Below are positions 14,756 to 24,051 of a stretch of 28,147 bases of DNA, piece by piece. Location: NCBI GenBank assembly GCA_002408725.1, contig DHTR01000103.1, positions 9,200-37,346 on the forward strand, read 5' to 3'. Source of the stretch: Pelotomaculum sp. UBA5255. GTDB taxonomy: Bacteria; Bacillota; Desulfotomaculia; Desulfotomaculales; Pelotomaculaceae. The stretch's first letter is position 1. The number at the start of each line of letters is the position of its first letter. Under the pieces are notes generated by a model that saw nothing but the letters and a program-made list of their open reading frames with translations, was not told where the DNA came from and searched no databases. The translations under genes and the position numbers were made by a program.

Positions 14756-15712
14756 ATGAAAAAAATAATAAAAAATTTGCCTGTACCGGCTGCAGGGTTA
14801 ATGCTGGGGTTGGCAGCGGCAGGCAATTTAGTGGCGTCATACGGGAATATATTCAAGAGCATGTTTGGCATTGTATCTGCCCTGCTGCTGTTGCTTCTTC
14901 TAATAAAAGCAACTTTTACAACCAGGGCTGTCATGGAGGATTTAAAGAATCCTGCCATTGCCGGTATAGCCGGTACTTTTCCTATGGGTATAATGATTTT
15001 ATCAGCCTACATTCAACCATTTTCGCCTATTATAGGATATGGGATGTGGATGGTTGGCACAGTGCTCCAATGTGTTCTAATTATCTATTTCACTAAAAAA
15101 TTTATTTTCAATTTTGATCTGCAAAAAGTATTTCCAAGCTACTTTGTAGTGTATGTCGGTATTGCTGCTGCAAGTGTAGCGGCGCCTGTATTTAGTGCTA
15201 CAGGCACCGGCAAGGGCTTGTTTTGGTTTGGGTTTATTGCTTATTTGATTCTTTTACCTATAATCACTTATAGAGTGTTGGTAATTAAATCGATTCCCGA
15301 ACCGTTATTGCCTACCATAACAATTTTTGCCGCTCCTGCGAGTCTGTGTCTGGTTGGATATTTAAAGCTATTTCAAGAAGTAAATATGACGATTTTCTGG
15401 TTGCTGACTTTTTTATCCTTAATAATGCTATTTGCCGTACTTTTATACATGCCAAAAATGATTAGGTTAAAGTTTTATCCAAGTTACTCTGCTTTTACAT
15501 TTCCACTTGTAATCAGTGCGATAGCGATAAAAGATATTGATAGTTTTTTAACGAAAATGCATATTGGCGTGCCGGGCTTTGGATATTTAGTGCACTTTGA
15601 AGAACTACTGGCTGTTGTATTTGTTATTTATGTTTTAATCAGGTATATTGGCTTTATGTTTTTGCAGCATGTTAAAGTGGGCTCTCCAAATGTTCAAAGT
15701 GTTTCAAAATAA
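14756..15712 (+). CDS. TehA/TDT-family (SLAC1-like) membrane transporter
   Basis: A 318-residue membrane protein with nine or ten hydrophobic helices. The N-terminal LPVPAAGLMLGLAAAGNL is the hallmark first helix of the tellurite-resistance/dicarboxylate transporter (TDT) family, and AGIAGTFPMGIMIL matches its third helix. Family members are anion channels or C4-dicarboxylate exporters related to plant SLAC1. Codons are AT-rich (many TTT, ATA and AAA), clearly unlike the GC-rich Wadjet genes next to it, so a different origin is possible. The ribosome binding site (AAGGT) is weak. Its substrate cannot be predicted; no tellurite genes are near. Confidence 0.85.
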   Translation: MKKIIKNLPVPAAGLMLGLAAAGNLVASYGNIFKSMFGIVSALLLLLLLIKATFTTRAVMEDLKNPAIAGIAGTFPMGIMILSAYIQPFSPIIGYGMWMVGTVLQCVLIIYFTKKFIFNFDLQKVFPSYFVVYVGIAAASVAAPVFSATGTGKGLFWFGFIAYLILLPIITYRVLVIKSIPEPLLPTITIFAAPASLCLVGYLKLFQEVNMTIFWLLTFLSLIMLFAVLLYMPKMIRLKFYPSYSAFTFPLVISAIAIKDIDSFLTKMHIGVPGFGYLVHFEELLAVVFVIYVLIRYIGFMFLQHVKVGSPNVQSVSK

Positions 15713-16090
15713 AGCAGTAAAACAGCGACCGGCGTACTTTCATCCTAGGACCCCTTCAAAGTCAAACATACACATAACATACTTACCCTACACTTTATTG
15801 CTTACTGTATATTGACGATTAACGGGACTTTGACGTGATCTTGACAGTACTTCCATCCTGTAAACGGCAGGGTATCTAATCTTGTTTGATCCCGGCGCCA
15901 AGGCCAGGTTTTTTATTGCCTGGAATGAGCATCACTAAATGTAAGGCAACGAAACAATGAAAATTTGTCTAAATATTGTATAATAATGGTGTGCTGTTTC
16001 CAATACAGTGCACCATTGATTTTAGCCGGATAATTTATCGTTTCTTGATCATCGTTGATGTCCTGAATCTGAGGATCTCCATAATAAGAG
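15713..16090. other. Leader and regulatory region of the Wadjet operon
   Basis: A 378-base gap. It holds a TATAAT box at 15979-15984 with no good -35 at 17 bases, a large inverted repeat at 15985-16017, and a small CCAGG/CCTGG dyad near 15905-15922. No coding sequence is recognisable. Confidence 0.5.
15985..16017 (+). promoter_or_regulatory. 13-bp inverted repeat directly after a TATAAT box, upstream of jetD
   Basis: AATGGTGTGCTGT, loop TTCCAAT, ACAGTGCACCATT: eleven Watson-Crick pairs plus two G-U pairs as RNA. It starts at the base after TATAAT and so spans the expected transcription start. It is followed by GATTTT. It may be an operator for a dimeric repressor, a 5' stabilising hairpin, or a weak terminator. 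Confidence 0.5.
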
Positions 16091-17137
16091 GTGATTGCGA
16101 TCAGCCTGATTGAAGAGCTGCTTGTCTATGGAAAAACAATTCTGACTGAAAAAGAACTACAGCAGGTGATTAAAGAAGCTGATTATGGCCTTTTTCACCA
16201 GACGGTGGAAAAGCTGTTGGCTGATGGAATTCTTGCACCTGTTAAGGCTTCGGGGTTGAATGGCCGGTTGCCGCCTTTGTTCAACAAATACCGCCTGCTC
16301 AAACCCAAGGAAGATTATTCGGGATATTTTGCATCCATCCGGCAGCTTAACCCCGCCTTAAATATCTCCGGCTATCTGCAAAGGCCGGAATTATATCAAA
16401 AACACCGGGAGCTTGTAGAGGGCTTAAGCCGGTATCTTTGGTACTCGGCAGATCTGCTGGCAGAACCTATGTCGCGCAAGGAGCGGTCGTTTTCAGTCTG
16501 GGGCCGGGAAAAACTTCTGGACAACCACTTTGCCCTGGTCAGGGAAGTGCTGAAGTACAATGGTCTGGGGGAGGATTTCCTGAATTATTACGATACTCCG
16601 GAGCCGTTTTTCGAGTATGTGCACGCTCGCCAGGAACAGATGAACGTATTGATCCTGGAGAACAAGGATACCTGGTTTACTTTCCGGAAACTGCTGCAGA
16701 CCACAGGGAAGAACACCGTCGCCGGTACACCGGTGGATCTGCTGCTATACGGTGAAGGCAATAAGATTACCAAGCGCGGCGCCCTGGAGGAGTACAATGC
16801 AGGTATGCTGGGGGACAGCGGGGGACAGGCCGCACGTTTTCTTTATTTCGGCGACCTGGATCTGGAAGGGATCCGTCTTTTTTTCCGCTGCCGGCGGGCT
16901 AATCCCGGCCTTGACGTGAAGCCTTTTTCCGCCCTGTACCGGCTGATGCTTCAACTGGCGGAAGGCAGGGAGTTGCCGGAGTCGCCGGATGCGAGGGAGG
17001 TGGCGGCTCCCCTGGCCGAGTTCGCTGCCCTGCTGGGGTTTGATAGCGCCGGTGTGCTGACTGCTTTTTTGGAGAAGGGCCGCTACATCCCGCAGGAGAT
17101 TGTTAATTATCAGGTGGCTGCGGGGATTCTGAGTTAG
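16091..17137 (+). CDS. jetD: Wadjet protein JetD (Toprim-type nuclease subunit)
   Basis: A 348-residue protein. The N-terminal third looks winged-helix-like. The C-terminal half is the DUF2220/Toprim-like domain: NVLILENKDTWFTFRKLL (conserved Glu, about residue 190), YFGDLDLEGIRLFFR (Asp-x-Asp, about 255-257) and IPQEIVNYQ near the end. In Wadjet, JetD is the Toprim (Spo11-like) nuclease that cuts small circular plasmids recognised by the loop-extruding JetABC complex. Here it is the first gene of the operon rather than the last. The called GTG start at 16091 overlaps its own AAGAGGTGA, so the true start is uncertain. The metal-binding residues are kept, so the protein is probably active. Confidence 0.85.
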   Translation: MIAISLIEELLVYGKTILTEKELQQVIKEADYGLFHQTVEKLLADGILAPVKASGLNGRLPPLFNKYRLLKPKEDYSGYFASIRQLNPALNISGYLQRPELYQKHRELVEGLSRYLWYSADLLAEPMSRKERSFSVWGREKLLDNHFALVREVLKYNGLGEDFLNYYDTPEPFFEYVHARQEQMNVLILENKDTWFTFRKLLQTTGKNTVAGTPVDLLLYGEGNKITKRGALEEYNAGMLGDSGGQAARFLYFGDLDLEGIRLFFRCRRANPGLDVKPFSALYRLMLQLAEGRELPESPDAREVAAPLAEFAALLGFDSAGVLTAFLEKGRYIPQEIVNYQVAAGILS

Positions 17138-17231
17138 ACAACCAGGTCACCAACGCGGCGCCGGCAGCTGATGCGCTGCGAATCATGAAAACAGCGCATA
17201 CATGTTTAAAGTAGAAATGAGGATAATGACG

Positions 17232-18839
17232 ATGGACTTGCGGAAGCTGGATTTGCTGGCCGGTTTTGAAAAGAGAATGCAGATTGTGGCGGCTATCGAT
17301 TCCATTGTCAACCGCGGCAACCGGAAAATGGACATCGAGAAGCTGTTTGAGCCGGGGCAGTTGGACAATATTATCCTCTCCGTCCTGGTCTTCATCATGG
17401 AAAGGACCCTCACCGAGGATGAGGAGTGCACCATGGACAGGATCATGGCCTTTGTGGCCGGGATCGTTCCTGCTTACAACCTGGATTTTCCCATGCCGGT
17501 TTTGCGTAAAATCACCGAGTACATTATCAAGGACATCTTGCAAAACGGCGGGGAAGCCAGGTATTACCCGGTGATGAGGTACGGGCAGGGGATGGTCCCC
17601 ACCCGGATCAGGCTGATTGACGACAAGCTCAAAGAGAGCGACCGGGGCTATCTGATGACCTACCAGCTGACGGACCAGGGTTATGATTTGCTCTTTCGGA
17701 CCAAGGAAGTGGAGCAGGAGATCAGCTTCACCATTGAAGAGCTGAAACTGCGCGAGCTGATCAAGCGCAAAAACTACAAGAAAGCCATCGGCCAGAGCAG
17801 CAATCTGGTGCAGATGATCAGGCAGAAGAAGAACGATCTCAGGCAGTTCATGCAGAGGATACGGGAAAACATTTACGATGTGGATATCCGGGAGTTCGAA
17901 AGGCTGGTGGGCAGTACCTACACCCTGCTGGAGGAAGAGTACGGCATTATGAATGAAATCAGGGCTATGATCGTGCTGTCGGAGGAACGTCTGAAGGAAG
18001 AGGAAGCATCCCGGGGCGCTCTGGACGAGGAGATGAAACGGGCACGGGCTGAGATTGCCGTCATCCGGAGAAACATCAATACAACCATCGACGAGCAGAA
18101 AGAATTGATTCTGGAGCGGCACAGCCTTTCCAGGATCTATAAGGAAACCATCGCCGATTCCTTTTCTCTTGCCCTGGCTAAAAACTACGATTTTGAGCGG
18201 GAAATCCTGGTGCGGCTGGAAAGATGCCCGGAGAGCGTCATCTCCTCCCTGTGGAAGCTGTTGAATCCTCTCTTCCGGCCCAACCCGGACCGCGGGTTGA
18301 ACCTGCTGTCGCTGTTTGAGCGCCAGGCCCGGCTCCGGCAGGAGGAAGATGCGACCGGGGGAGTGGTCATTGAGGAACTGGGCGAGGATCCCGAGCGCTT
18401 GAGAATCAAAAACATCAACGACGCCAATACCGAATTTATCCGCAGCATCCTGGAGTTTGTCGCTGAAAAAGGGGCCGGCTGCAGGTTTGGCGAGCTGTTT
18501 CAAGATTTAAAGAGCCGGGGGGAGATCTTTGATCTGCTGGTTGCCGACGACCTGGTTTTCCGGTCGATGCTCAAGCTTTACGATCTGAACATCATTGAGA
18601 TCAGGGCGTGGCAGGCGCAGCGTGATGAGGTGGTGGCCAACGCCACCGGAGAACTGGATGTAGGTTTTTGTCTGTACTGTATCGAAAAGGACCGCCCGGA
18701 TTTGTACGGAGTGAGCAAAATAGAAATCAAAAAACCGGACGATCACGTATTTGAGGAAGAAGTTGTGTACCGGCAGGGGGATGTTCTGTTCAGTAGGCGC
18801 GTCGCCATCAGTGATTTTATGATCGAGGTGAGCTTTTAA
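17232..18839 (+). CDS. jetA: Wadjet protein JetA (kleisin-like, MukF-like)
   Basis: A 535-residue protein from the ATG at 17232, which has TGAGGAT at good spacing; in-frame ATGs at 17202, 17217 and 17226 are alternatives. It is largely alpha-helical: an N-terminal winged-helix region, the segment GYLMTYQLTDQGYDLLFRTK (about 145-165), then a helical linker ISFTIEELKLRELIKRKNYKKA and coiled coil to about residue 310. The C-terminal part is a second winged-helix region. This layout and its place before jetB and jetC identify it as the kleisin that bridges the two SMC heads. It ends one base before the jetB ATG, so translation is coupled. Confidence 0.85.
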   Translation: MDLRKLDLLAGFEKRMQIVAAIDSIVNRGNRKMDIEKLFEPGQLDNIILSVLVFIMERTLTEDEECTMDRIMAFVAGIVPAYNLDFPMPVLRKITEYIIKDILQNGGEARYYPVMRYGQGMVPTRIRLIDDKLKESDRGYLMTYQLTDQGYDLLFRTKEVEQEISFTIEELKLRELIKRKNYKKAIGQSSNLVQMIRQKKNDLRQFMQRIRENIYDVDIREFERLVGSTYTLLEEEYGIMNEIRAMIVLSEERLKEEEASRGALDEEMKRARAEIAVIRRNINTTIDEQKELILERHSLSRIYKETIADSFSLALAKNYDFEREILVRLERCPESVISSLWKLLNPLFRPNPDRGLNLLSLFERQARLRQEEDATGGVVIEELGEDPERLRIKNINDANTEFIRSILEFVAEKGAGCRFGELFQDLKSRGEIFDLLVADDLVFRSMLKLYDLNIIEIRAWQAQRDEVVANATGELDVGFCLYCIEKDRPDLYGVSKIEIKKPDDHVFEEEVVYRQGDVLFSRRVAISDFMIEVSF

Positions 18840-19550
18840 ATGAGTCATTTAAACACTGCGGTCAGGATATTTAAGAAATTAATAGACAGGGGGCAGTTGG
18901 ACCGGGAGACTGAAGGAGACCTGTTCCTGGAGTTTCGCCATACCGAGGTCCGGTCCATCCTGGCGGAATTCGAGGAAGAGCTGGACTTCCGGATCGTGGA
19001 GGCGTCCAGTACTCTATACCTGGTCCCGGACAGCGGGAACAGCCTGCTGGGCTTTACCATGAAGGACTTCCGGGAATGGGTGGCCTCCGATGCCAGGCTG
19101 GTTGACGCCTACCTGCTCTGCTATATCTCCATGTTCATATTTTACCTGTTCTACGGCAGCCGCAACCGGAATCCCAAGCAGCGGGAGTTCCTGCGCATCA
19201 GCACCTTGATCGAGGAGCTGGACCGGCGCTTTGCCCTGGCGCTGGAGAACAATGACCAGACCGCCGTGCTGGAGGAAAGGTACGCCCTCAATTTTATCCG
19301 GGTGGCGGAACTGTGGGAGAGCAAGCAGGATTACGAGGAAAAGGGCCGCAAGACCAAGACCGGTACCATCCTGATCGCCTGCCGGCTGCTGGAGCGGGAA
19401 AACCTGCTCAGGATGGTGGATGACGACCGGGAAATGCGCACCACTAGAAAACTGGACGACCTGATGCTGAATTATTATCTCAATGACAGCCGGGTTGCCG
19501 AGATCAACGGGCTGTTTGAAGGTGAGGCGGAAATGCATGCCCAGGATTAA
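18840..19550 (+). CDS. jetB: Wadjet protein JetB (MukE/KITE-like)
   Basis: A 236-residue protein placed between the kleisin and SMC genes, as MukE is in mukFEB. It contains predicted winged-helix stretches (FLEFRHTEVRSILAEFEEEL; LIACRLLERENLLRMVDDD) and a hydrophobic YLLCYISMFIFYLFYGSRN helix. KITE dimers bind the kleisin and DNA. The start ATG directly follows the jetA TAA, and its own end overlaps jetC by 14 bases. Sequence similarity in this family is low, so the call rests on size, predicted fold and context; I recall the Pfam label DUF6063 for the group but cannot check it. Confidence 0.8.
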   Translation: MSHLNTAVRIFKKLIDRGQLDRETEGDLFLEFRHTEVRSILAEFEEELDFRIVEASSTLYLVPDSGNSLLGFTMKDFREWVASDARLVDAYLLCYISMFIFYLFYGSRNRNPKQREFLRISTLIEELDRRFALALENNDQTAVLEERYALNFIRVAELWESKQDYEEKGRKTKTGTILIACRLLERENLLRMVDDDREMRTTRKLDDLMLNYYLNDSRVAEINGLFEGEAEMHAQD

Positions 19551-22500
19551 CCGGATCCGGATTGTGAACTTTTCTTACAACCATGATTCCCGGCACATAC
19601 TGGACGAAACCTTTAATTTTCACGGCGGGGAAAATGCCCTTTTAAACCTGGCCAACGGCGGCGGCAAGAGCGTGCTGGTCCAACTTTTTCTCCAGCCGGT
19701 GGCGCCGGGGGTGAGGATCCAGGGCCGCAACATTGCAAGCTTTTTCCGCAAGAAAAGGCTGCCGGCCTACGTGATGATTGAGTGGAAGCTGGACGGAGCA
19801 GGCGGGTACCTCTTAACCGGGATTGGGATTGTGTCCGCAGAGGCGCCCGGGGTGGAGGAGGAGAAAAGCCGGATCAGGTATTTCACCTTTACCTCGAAAT
19901 ATAACGGCGCCAATGCTTTCGATCTAGTCCATATCCCCCTGGTGAGCCGCAGCGGCGGGGTGCTGGAGGTGCTGCCCTTTCGGGAAGCCCGGGAGCTGAT
20001 GTCCGCTCAGGAAAGGAAAGATCCCTTTGCCTTCGGTTATTTTCCCGGAGACGATGGGGAGCGTTATGCAAAATTTTTGGCCGAGTTCGGCATTGCCCAG
20101 GATGAGTGGCGCACTGTCATCGCCAAGATCAATGACAGTGAAGGCGGCCTGGAGGAGATCTTCCAGAAATATAAAAATTCCGGCCAGCTATTAAATGACT
20201 GGATCATCAAAACGGTGGAAAAGGCCATGTTCAAAAACCGCTCCGAGTCGCGCCGGCTGGAGGAAATGCTGGAGAGCCTGGTGCGGGAAGTGGTGGAAAA
20301 CGAGCGGTTCATTGTGGAAAAGCAGCTGCTGGACGGCTTCCTGGGGTCCTACCGGGAGCAGGTTGAAGATCTGGCCGGGCTGCTGCAGGGGCTGGACCAA
20401 CAGAAGCAACTGGCCGGACAGCTGGCCGCGCTATTTAGCTACCTGACCGCCGAAACGCGGTCGTTGCAGGAGAAATATGAAGCAAACCAGCTGGAGATGG
20501 AGTCCTGCAGGGCCGAGGAGCAGCGGGTACAGCTGGAGGAGCGGTCCCGGGACAGCTGGCTGCGGCAGGCGGAATACGATGAGGCTTTGAAAAAGCGGCA
20601 AGCTGCCGAGGCCGCCGGCAGTGCAACAGAAGGAGCCTTGCGGGAGTCCAAGGTTCGCCAAATATTGCTGCAGGCTGCCCGCCTGGCGGGGGAAATTGGC
20701 CGCAAGCGGTCGGATCTGGCGGGGATTGAAGAAAGGCTTGCGGCGGCCAGGGAGCAGTATGATCCCGACGGCATGGTGCGCCGTCTGGAATATTCCCTGA
20801 AGCTGTCGTTAGAGGAAGACTTGTCTGCCATTGCCGCCGGGCTTACCCATTTGCAGGAGGAGCAGAAGGAGAAGAAAAGGCTGTTGCTGCAGGCCGGTCA
20901 GGAACTGCAGGCGCTGGAAAAGGAAAAAAGTAATCTCGATGCAGAAAAGGGCCGCCTGGAAGAGCGGCAGAAAAACTTTGAAAGCCACGAGAAGGAAGTC
21001 AGGCTTCGGCTGGACATCATCCCGCGAAGAAATCTCCTGGGAGAAATGGAAGCCACGGCAATACAGGAAGCCGGGGCTGCCCTGGAAAAGGCCCGGGATG
21101 ACCTGGGCCGGCGGATCCAGGGGCTGGAGGACGACAAGACCGCCGGCGCGGCGCGTCTGCAGGATCTTGACCATGAGGTAAAAGAGCTCCAGGCTGCTTA
21201 TGCGGAGGAGAAAACGCTCTTAAGCGGCATTGACCGGGATCTCCGCGAATATGGGCAAAAAGAGCAGGAAATCAAAGGGATTCTGGACAGGTACGGCTTT
21301 GATTTCAATAGCCGGTTTGACCGGGACCGTCTCGCTGCCGCCTTTGGACAAAAGCTGAGAAACTTGGAAGCCGGCCTGGAGGAGGTGGCCCGGGTCCGTG
21401 ACGACGTCACCGATTCGCTTGCAGCGCTGGAAAACGAGCGACTGCACACACCCGAAGAATTGGCCGCATTACTGAACGACTTGGATATTCAGTACGACAC
21501 GGGTGAAGCACACCTGCGCAGAATGCCGCCGGAGATCCGGGAGAAGGTGTTGGAGGGAAATCCGGTTCTGCCCTATGCCTTCATCATGGCCAGGGCGGAT
21601 CTGGACCGGCTGGCCGGTGCGGTGAGCGGCCTGACCATGCGCCGGGCGGTCCCCTTCGTGGCCTACGAAGACCTGGGTGCAACGGTACCCAGTGACAGGC
21701 GGGTGGCCCGGATCCGGGATGGGATCACCCTGGCCTGCCTGTATGAGGAGAGGATGTTTGACAGCGAAAGCCTGGTCAAGCTGGTGGCGGAGTTGGAGCA
21801 AAAGCGAGACGCCGCTTTAGAACAGCACGGCCACTTCGCGGAGGAACACCGGGCGGTGGTAGCCGGGAAGGCAGTTTGCGACAAGTTTGCTTATGCAGCG
21901 GATTACCTGTATGAGGTGGAAAAAAAGAGAAGTGCCTGTGCCGGGCGTCTGCAGGACCTGGAAAGCCGGCAATCAGCCCTGGAAGAGGAGAAAAGGGGAC
22001 TGAAAAACAGGGAAGGGGAGCTGGCGCAGCGGGGCAAAGATTTGCAAAGCGCCCTGCAAAAGGCCGGGTCTGACGTGACGCTTTTCACCAGCTTCATCGA
22101 AAAGGAACCGCATTACCAGGAGTGTCGCGGGAGACTGGCCGCAGTGGCCCAGAGCATTGCCGGGCTGGAGGCCGGAAAAGAGCAACTGGCAGGCAGCCGG
22201 GAAGCTCTGCAAAAAGATATCAACGGGCTGGCGCGGCAGGTCTGGCAAAAAGAAAGCGAGCAGCGGGCAGCCCGGGCTCAGTACAGCCTCTATCAGGATG
22301 CGCCGGAAGCGGAAACGGTGGAGGGCAGCGCAGCGGAACTGGCTGCCAGGCTGCAGGCTTTAAAAGAGCAATACAGCGGGGAAATCGGGCTGTTGGAAAA
22401 GCAAAAAGAGGGTTGGGCAACCGATCTGGCCGGCCTGCAGGGGGAGCTGGACCAGCTTGGCCTCCAGGAAGAAGAGTATGCCTCTGTGGTCTATGATGAA

Positions 22501-23943
22501 GCGGCTGTCGGGCGGGTCCGCGAAGAAATTACCCGCCTGGAGGGGCTGCTGAAGAAAAACCGGCAGGCGGAAAAGGCGGCAATCAAGGCAGAGGGTGCGG
22601 CTGAAAAGGCCCTGGAGAATGCGCTGGCTGAGGTGAAAAGACTGGGCGCTGAAGTTCCCCTGCCCCCGGAGGAAATCAGGGGTGATTTTGGGGAGCGGCG
22701 CCGGCGGGCACGTTTACAGGTGCATAAGCTGGAGGCAAGGAATAAAGAGATAACCAAAACGGTGGGTAGTTATGGCCGGAGTCGGGAAAAAATTGAGCAA
22801 CTGGTAGATCCTGCTTCCACCGAACCGGCCCAGGGCTTTATCCCTGCCCAGGATATTACCGCCCAGGCTGACGGGCTGGCCCAGGCCTTCGGCAATCTTA
22901 AAAATGAAAACAACACGGCTGCAGACAGGTTGAAGCATAAATACGCCGGGCTAAAGTCGAGTTACCGGGACAAAAATTCCAACATCGATAATATCTTTAG
23001 AGGACTTGACCCGCTCCTGGAAAAGGCCGGCCTGGAATTTGACGAGTTTTATTACCTCTATGAGCGCATGAGCCTGCACGGGGAAAAACTAACCGAGCTG
23101 ATTACGTTGTATGAGGTGCAGCTGGCTAATCTGGAACGGAACAAGAAGGACATGGTGCAGCAAAGTTTTCTGCACGGGCTGCGGTTTTATGAGGAAATTC
23201 AGTGGATCTCCGATAACTCCAGGATCCGTCTCCAGGGCAGGACCAGGCCGGTGCAGATGCTGAAGATAGACCTGCAGCTGGACAGCAAGGACGCGGCCGG
23301 ACAGCGGATGACAGAGTACATTGAGGATTGCGTCGCCCAGGTCAGGGAGAAAACCAGGCTGGAAAAGGGGGAGGATGAAGTCAGAAAGAGCGTCGCCAGG
23401 CTGATGGCCAGCCGGGAACTGCTCAATGTCTTTCTGGGCAATCCCCGGATCCCGGTCAGCGTGTACAAAATTGACTTAAATATGCAGAACAGCCGCCTGA
23501 AGCTCTGGGAGGACGCGGTGCGCGAGAATTCAGGCGGGGAAAAGTTCGTGATTTTCTTTTCCGTGCTTTCCGCCCTGATGACCTATACCCGGGCCCGCGC
23601 CGTAGAGGCGGCGGGAGCCGATGCCGATACCGATACCCGGGTGCTGGTGATGGACAACCCCTTCGGCCCCATATCATCGGAGCACCTGTTAAAACCGCTC
23701 TTTGATATCGCCAAAAAACACCGCACCCAACTCATCTGCCTGTCGGACCTCAAGCAGAACTCCATCATGAACTGCTTCAACCTGATCTATATGCTCAAAG
23801 TGCGGACCAGTGCCATCGGCAGCAATGAATATTTAAAGTTTGAGGAAGTCATCCGGGACCTTGAGGCTGTCCAGGATGATGAAAGGCTGGAAAAAGCCGT
23901 ATTCCGTGCTTCAGATATTAAACAGATAGCCCTGTTTGACTAA
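19537..23943 (+). CDS. jetC: Wadjet protein JetC (SMC/MukB-like ATPase)
   Basis: A 1468-residue SMC-type ATPase. The head N-lobe has NFSYNHDSRHILDETFNF and Walker A LANGGGKSV (Lys44). Long coiled-coil arms rich in E, K, L, A and R run from about residue 250 to 650 and from 780 to 1200. A compact non-coil stretch around 670-750 (LPYAFIMARADLDRLAGAVS) is the hinge. The C-lobe carries signature SGGEKFVIFF (about 1332) and Walker B VLVMDNPFG (Asp1373). As the motor of Wadjet it extrudes DNA loops and senses small circles. I chose the ATG at 19537 behind GAAGGTGAGG; the frame is open to 19483 but that start has no RBS. All ATPase motifs are intact. Confidence 0.92.
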   Translation: MPRINRIRIVNFSYNHDSRHILDETFNFHGGENALLNLANGGGKSVLVQLFLQPVAPGVRIQGRNIASFFRKKRLPAYVMIEWKLDGAGGYLLTGIGIVSAEAPGVEEEKSRIRYFTFTSKYNGANAFDLVHIPLVSRSGGVLEVLPFREARELMSAQERKDPFAFGYFPGDDGERYAKFLAEFGIAQDEWRTVIAKINDSEGGLEEIFQKYKNSGQLLNDWIIKTVEKAMFKNRSESRRLEEMLESLVREVVENERFIVEKQLLDGFLGSYREQVEDLAGLLQGLDQQKQLAGQLAALFSYLTAETRSLQEKYEANQLEMESCRAEEQRVQLEERSRDSWLRQAEYDEALKKRQAAEAAGSATEGALRESKVRQILLQAARLAGEIGRKRSDLAGIEERLAAAREQYDPDGMVRRLEYSLKLSLEEDLSAIAAGLTHLQEEQKEKKRLLLQAGQELQALEKEKSNLDAEKGRLEERQKNFESHEKEVRLRLDIIPRRNLLGEMEATAIQEAGAALEKARDDLGRRIQGLEDDKTAGAARLQDLDHEVKELQAAYAEEKTLLSGIDRDLREYGQKEQEIKGILDRYGFDFNSRFDRDRLAAAFGQKLRNLEAGLEEVARVRDDVTDSLAALENERLHTPEELAALLNDLDIQYDTGEAHLRRMPPEIREKVLEGNPVLPYAFIMARADLDRLAGAVSGLTMRRAVPFVAYEDLGATVPSDRRVARIRDGITLACLYEERMFDSESLVKLVAELEQKRDAALEQHGHFAEEHRAVVAGKAVCDKFAYAADYLYEVEKKRSACAGRLQDLESRQSALEEEKRGLKNREGELAQRGKDLQSALQKAGSDVTLFTSFIEKEPHYQECRGRLAAVAQSIAGLEAGKEQLAGSREALQKDINGLARQVWQKESEQRAARAQYSLYQDAPEAETVEGSAAELAARLQALKEQYSGEIGLLEKQKEGWATDLAGLQGELDQLGLQEEEYASVVYDEAAVGRVREEITRLEGLLKKNRQAEKAAIKAEGAAEKALENALAEVKRLGAEVPLPPEEIRGDFGERRRRARLQVHKLEARNKEITKTVGSYGRSREKIEQLVDPASTEPAQGFIPAQDITAQADGLAQAFGNLKNENNTAADRLKHKYAGLKSSYRDKNSNIDNIFRGLDPLLEKAGLEFDEFYYLYERMSLHGEKLTELITLYEVQLANLERNKKDMVQQSFLHGLRFYEEIQWISDNSRIRLQGRTRPVQMLKIDLQLDSKDAAGQRMTEYIEDCVAQVREKTRLEKGEDEVRKSVARLMASRELLNVFLGNPRIPVSVYKIDLNMQNSRLKLWEDAVRENSGGEKFVIFFSVLSALMTYTRARAVEAAGADADTDTRVLVMDNPFGPISSEHLLKPLFDIAKKHRTQLICLSDLKQNSIMNCFNLIYMLKVRTSAIGSNEYLKFEEVIRDLEAVQDDERLEKAVFRASDIKQIALFD

Positions 23944-23980
23944 ATCAAATCTAACGCTGCTTAGAAATTGAATTATATCT

Positions 23981-24029
23981 TGAAACCTTTCTGGGGGAAA
24001 GGGGTTAATATATAACATAGGAAGCCCTT
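23981..24029 (+). repeat. Copy A of a promoter-like repeat (partner 26053-26099)
   Basis: TGAAACCTTTCTGGGGGAAA, then GGGGTTAATATA, then about ten variable bases and GGAAGCCCTT. The same blocks in the same order and nearly the same spacing stand before the ECF sigma gene. TGAAAC followed 18 bases later by TTAATA, with an inner CTTTC/GAAAG dyad, looks like an ECF-type promoter. It lies after the jetC stop, and no intact plus-strand gene follows. Confidence 0.6.
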
Positions 24030-24051
24030 GTTCAGTTGAACGTGGGCTTCC
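24020..24051. terminator. Stem-loop after the Wadjet operon
   Basis: GGAAGCCC pairs with GGGCTTCC around an inner GTTCA/TGAAC dyad (24030-24041). It is only 77 bases after the jetC stop and could end that transcript, though no T run follows on the plus strand. Its first arm is also part of repeat copy A. Confidence 0.45.

Noticed and set aside
17103..18503. Very long minus-strand open frame opposite jetA
   Set aside because: It is a shadow of the GC-rich jetA codons; the residues (His-, Gln-, Leu- and Pro-rich) fit no family, and the plus strand has a clear gene.
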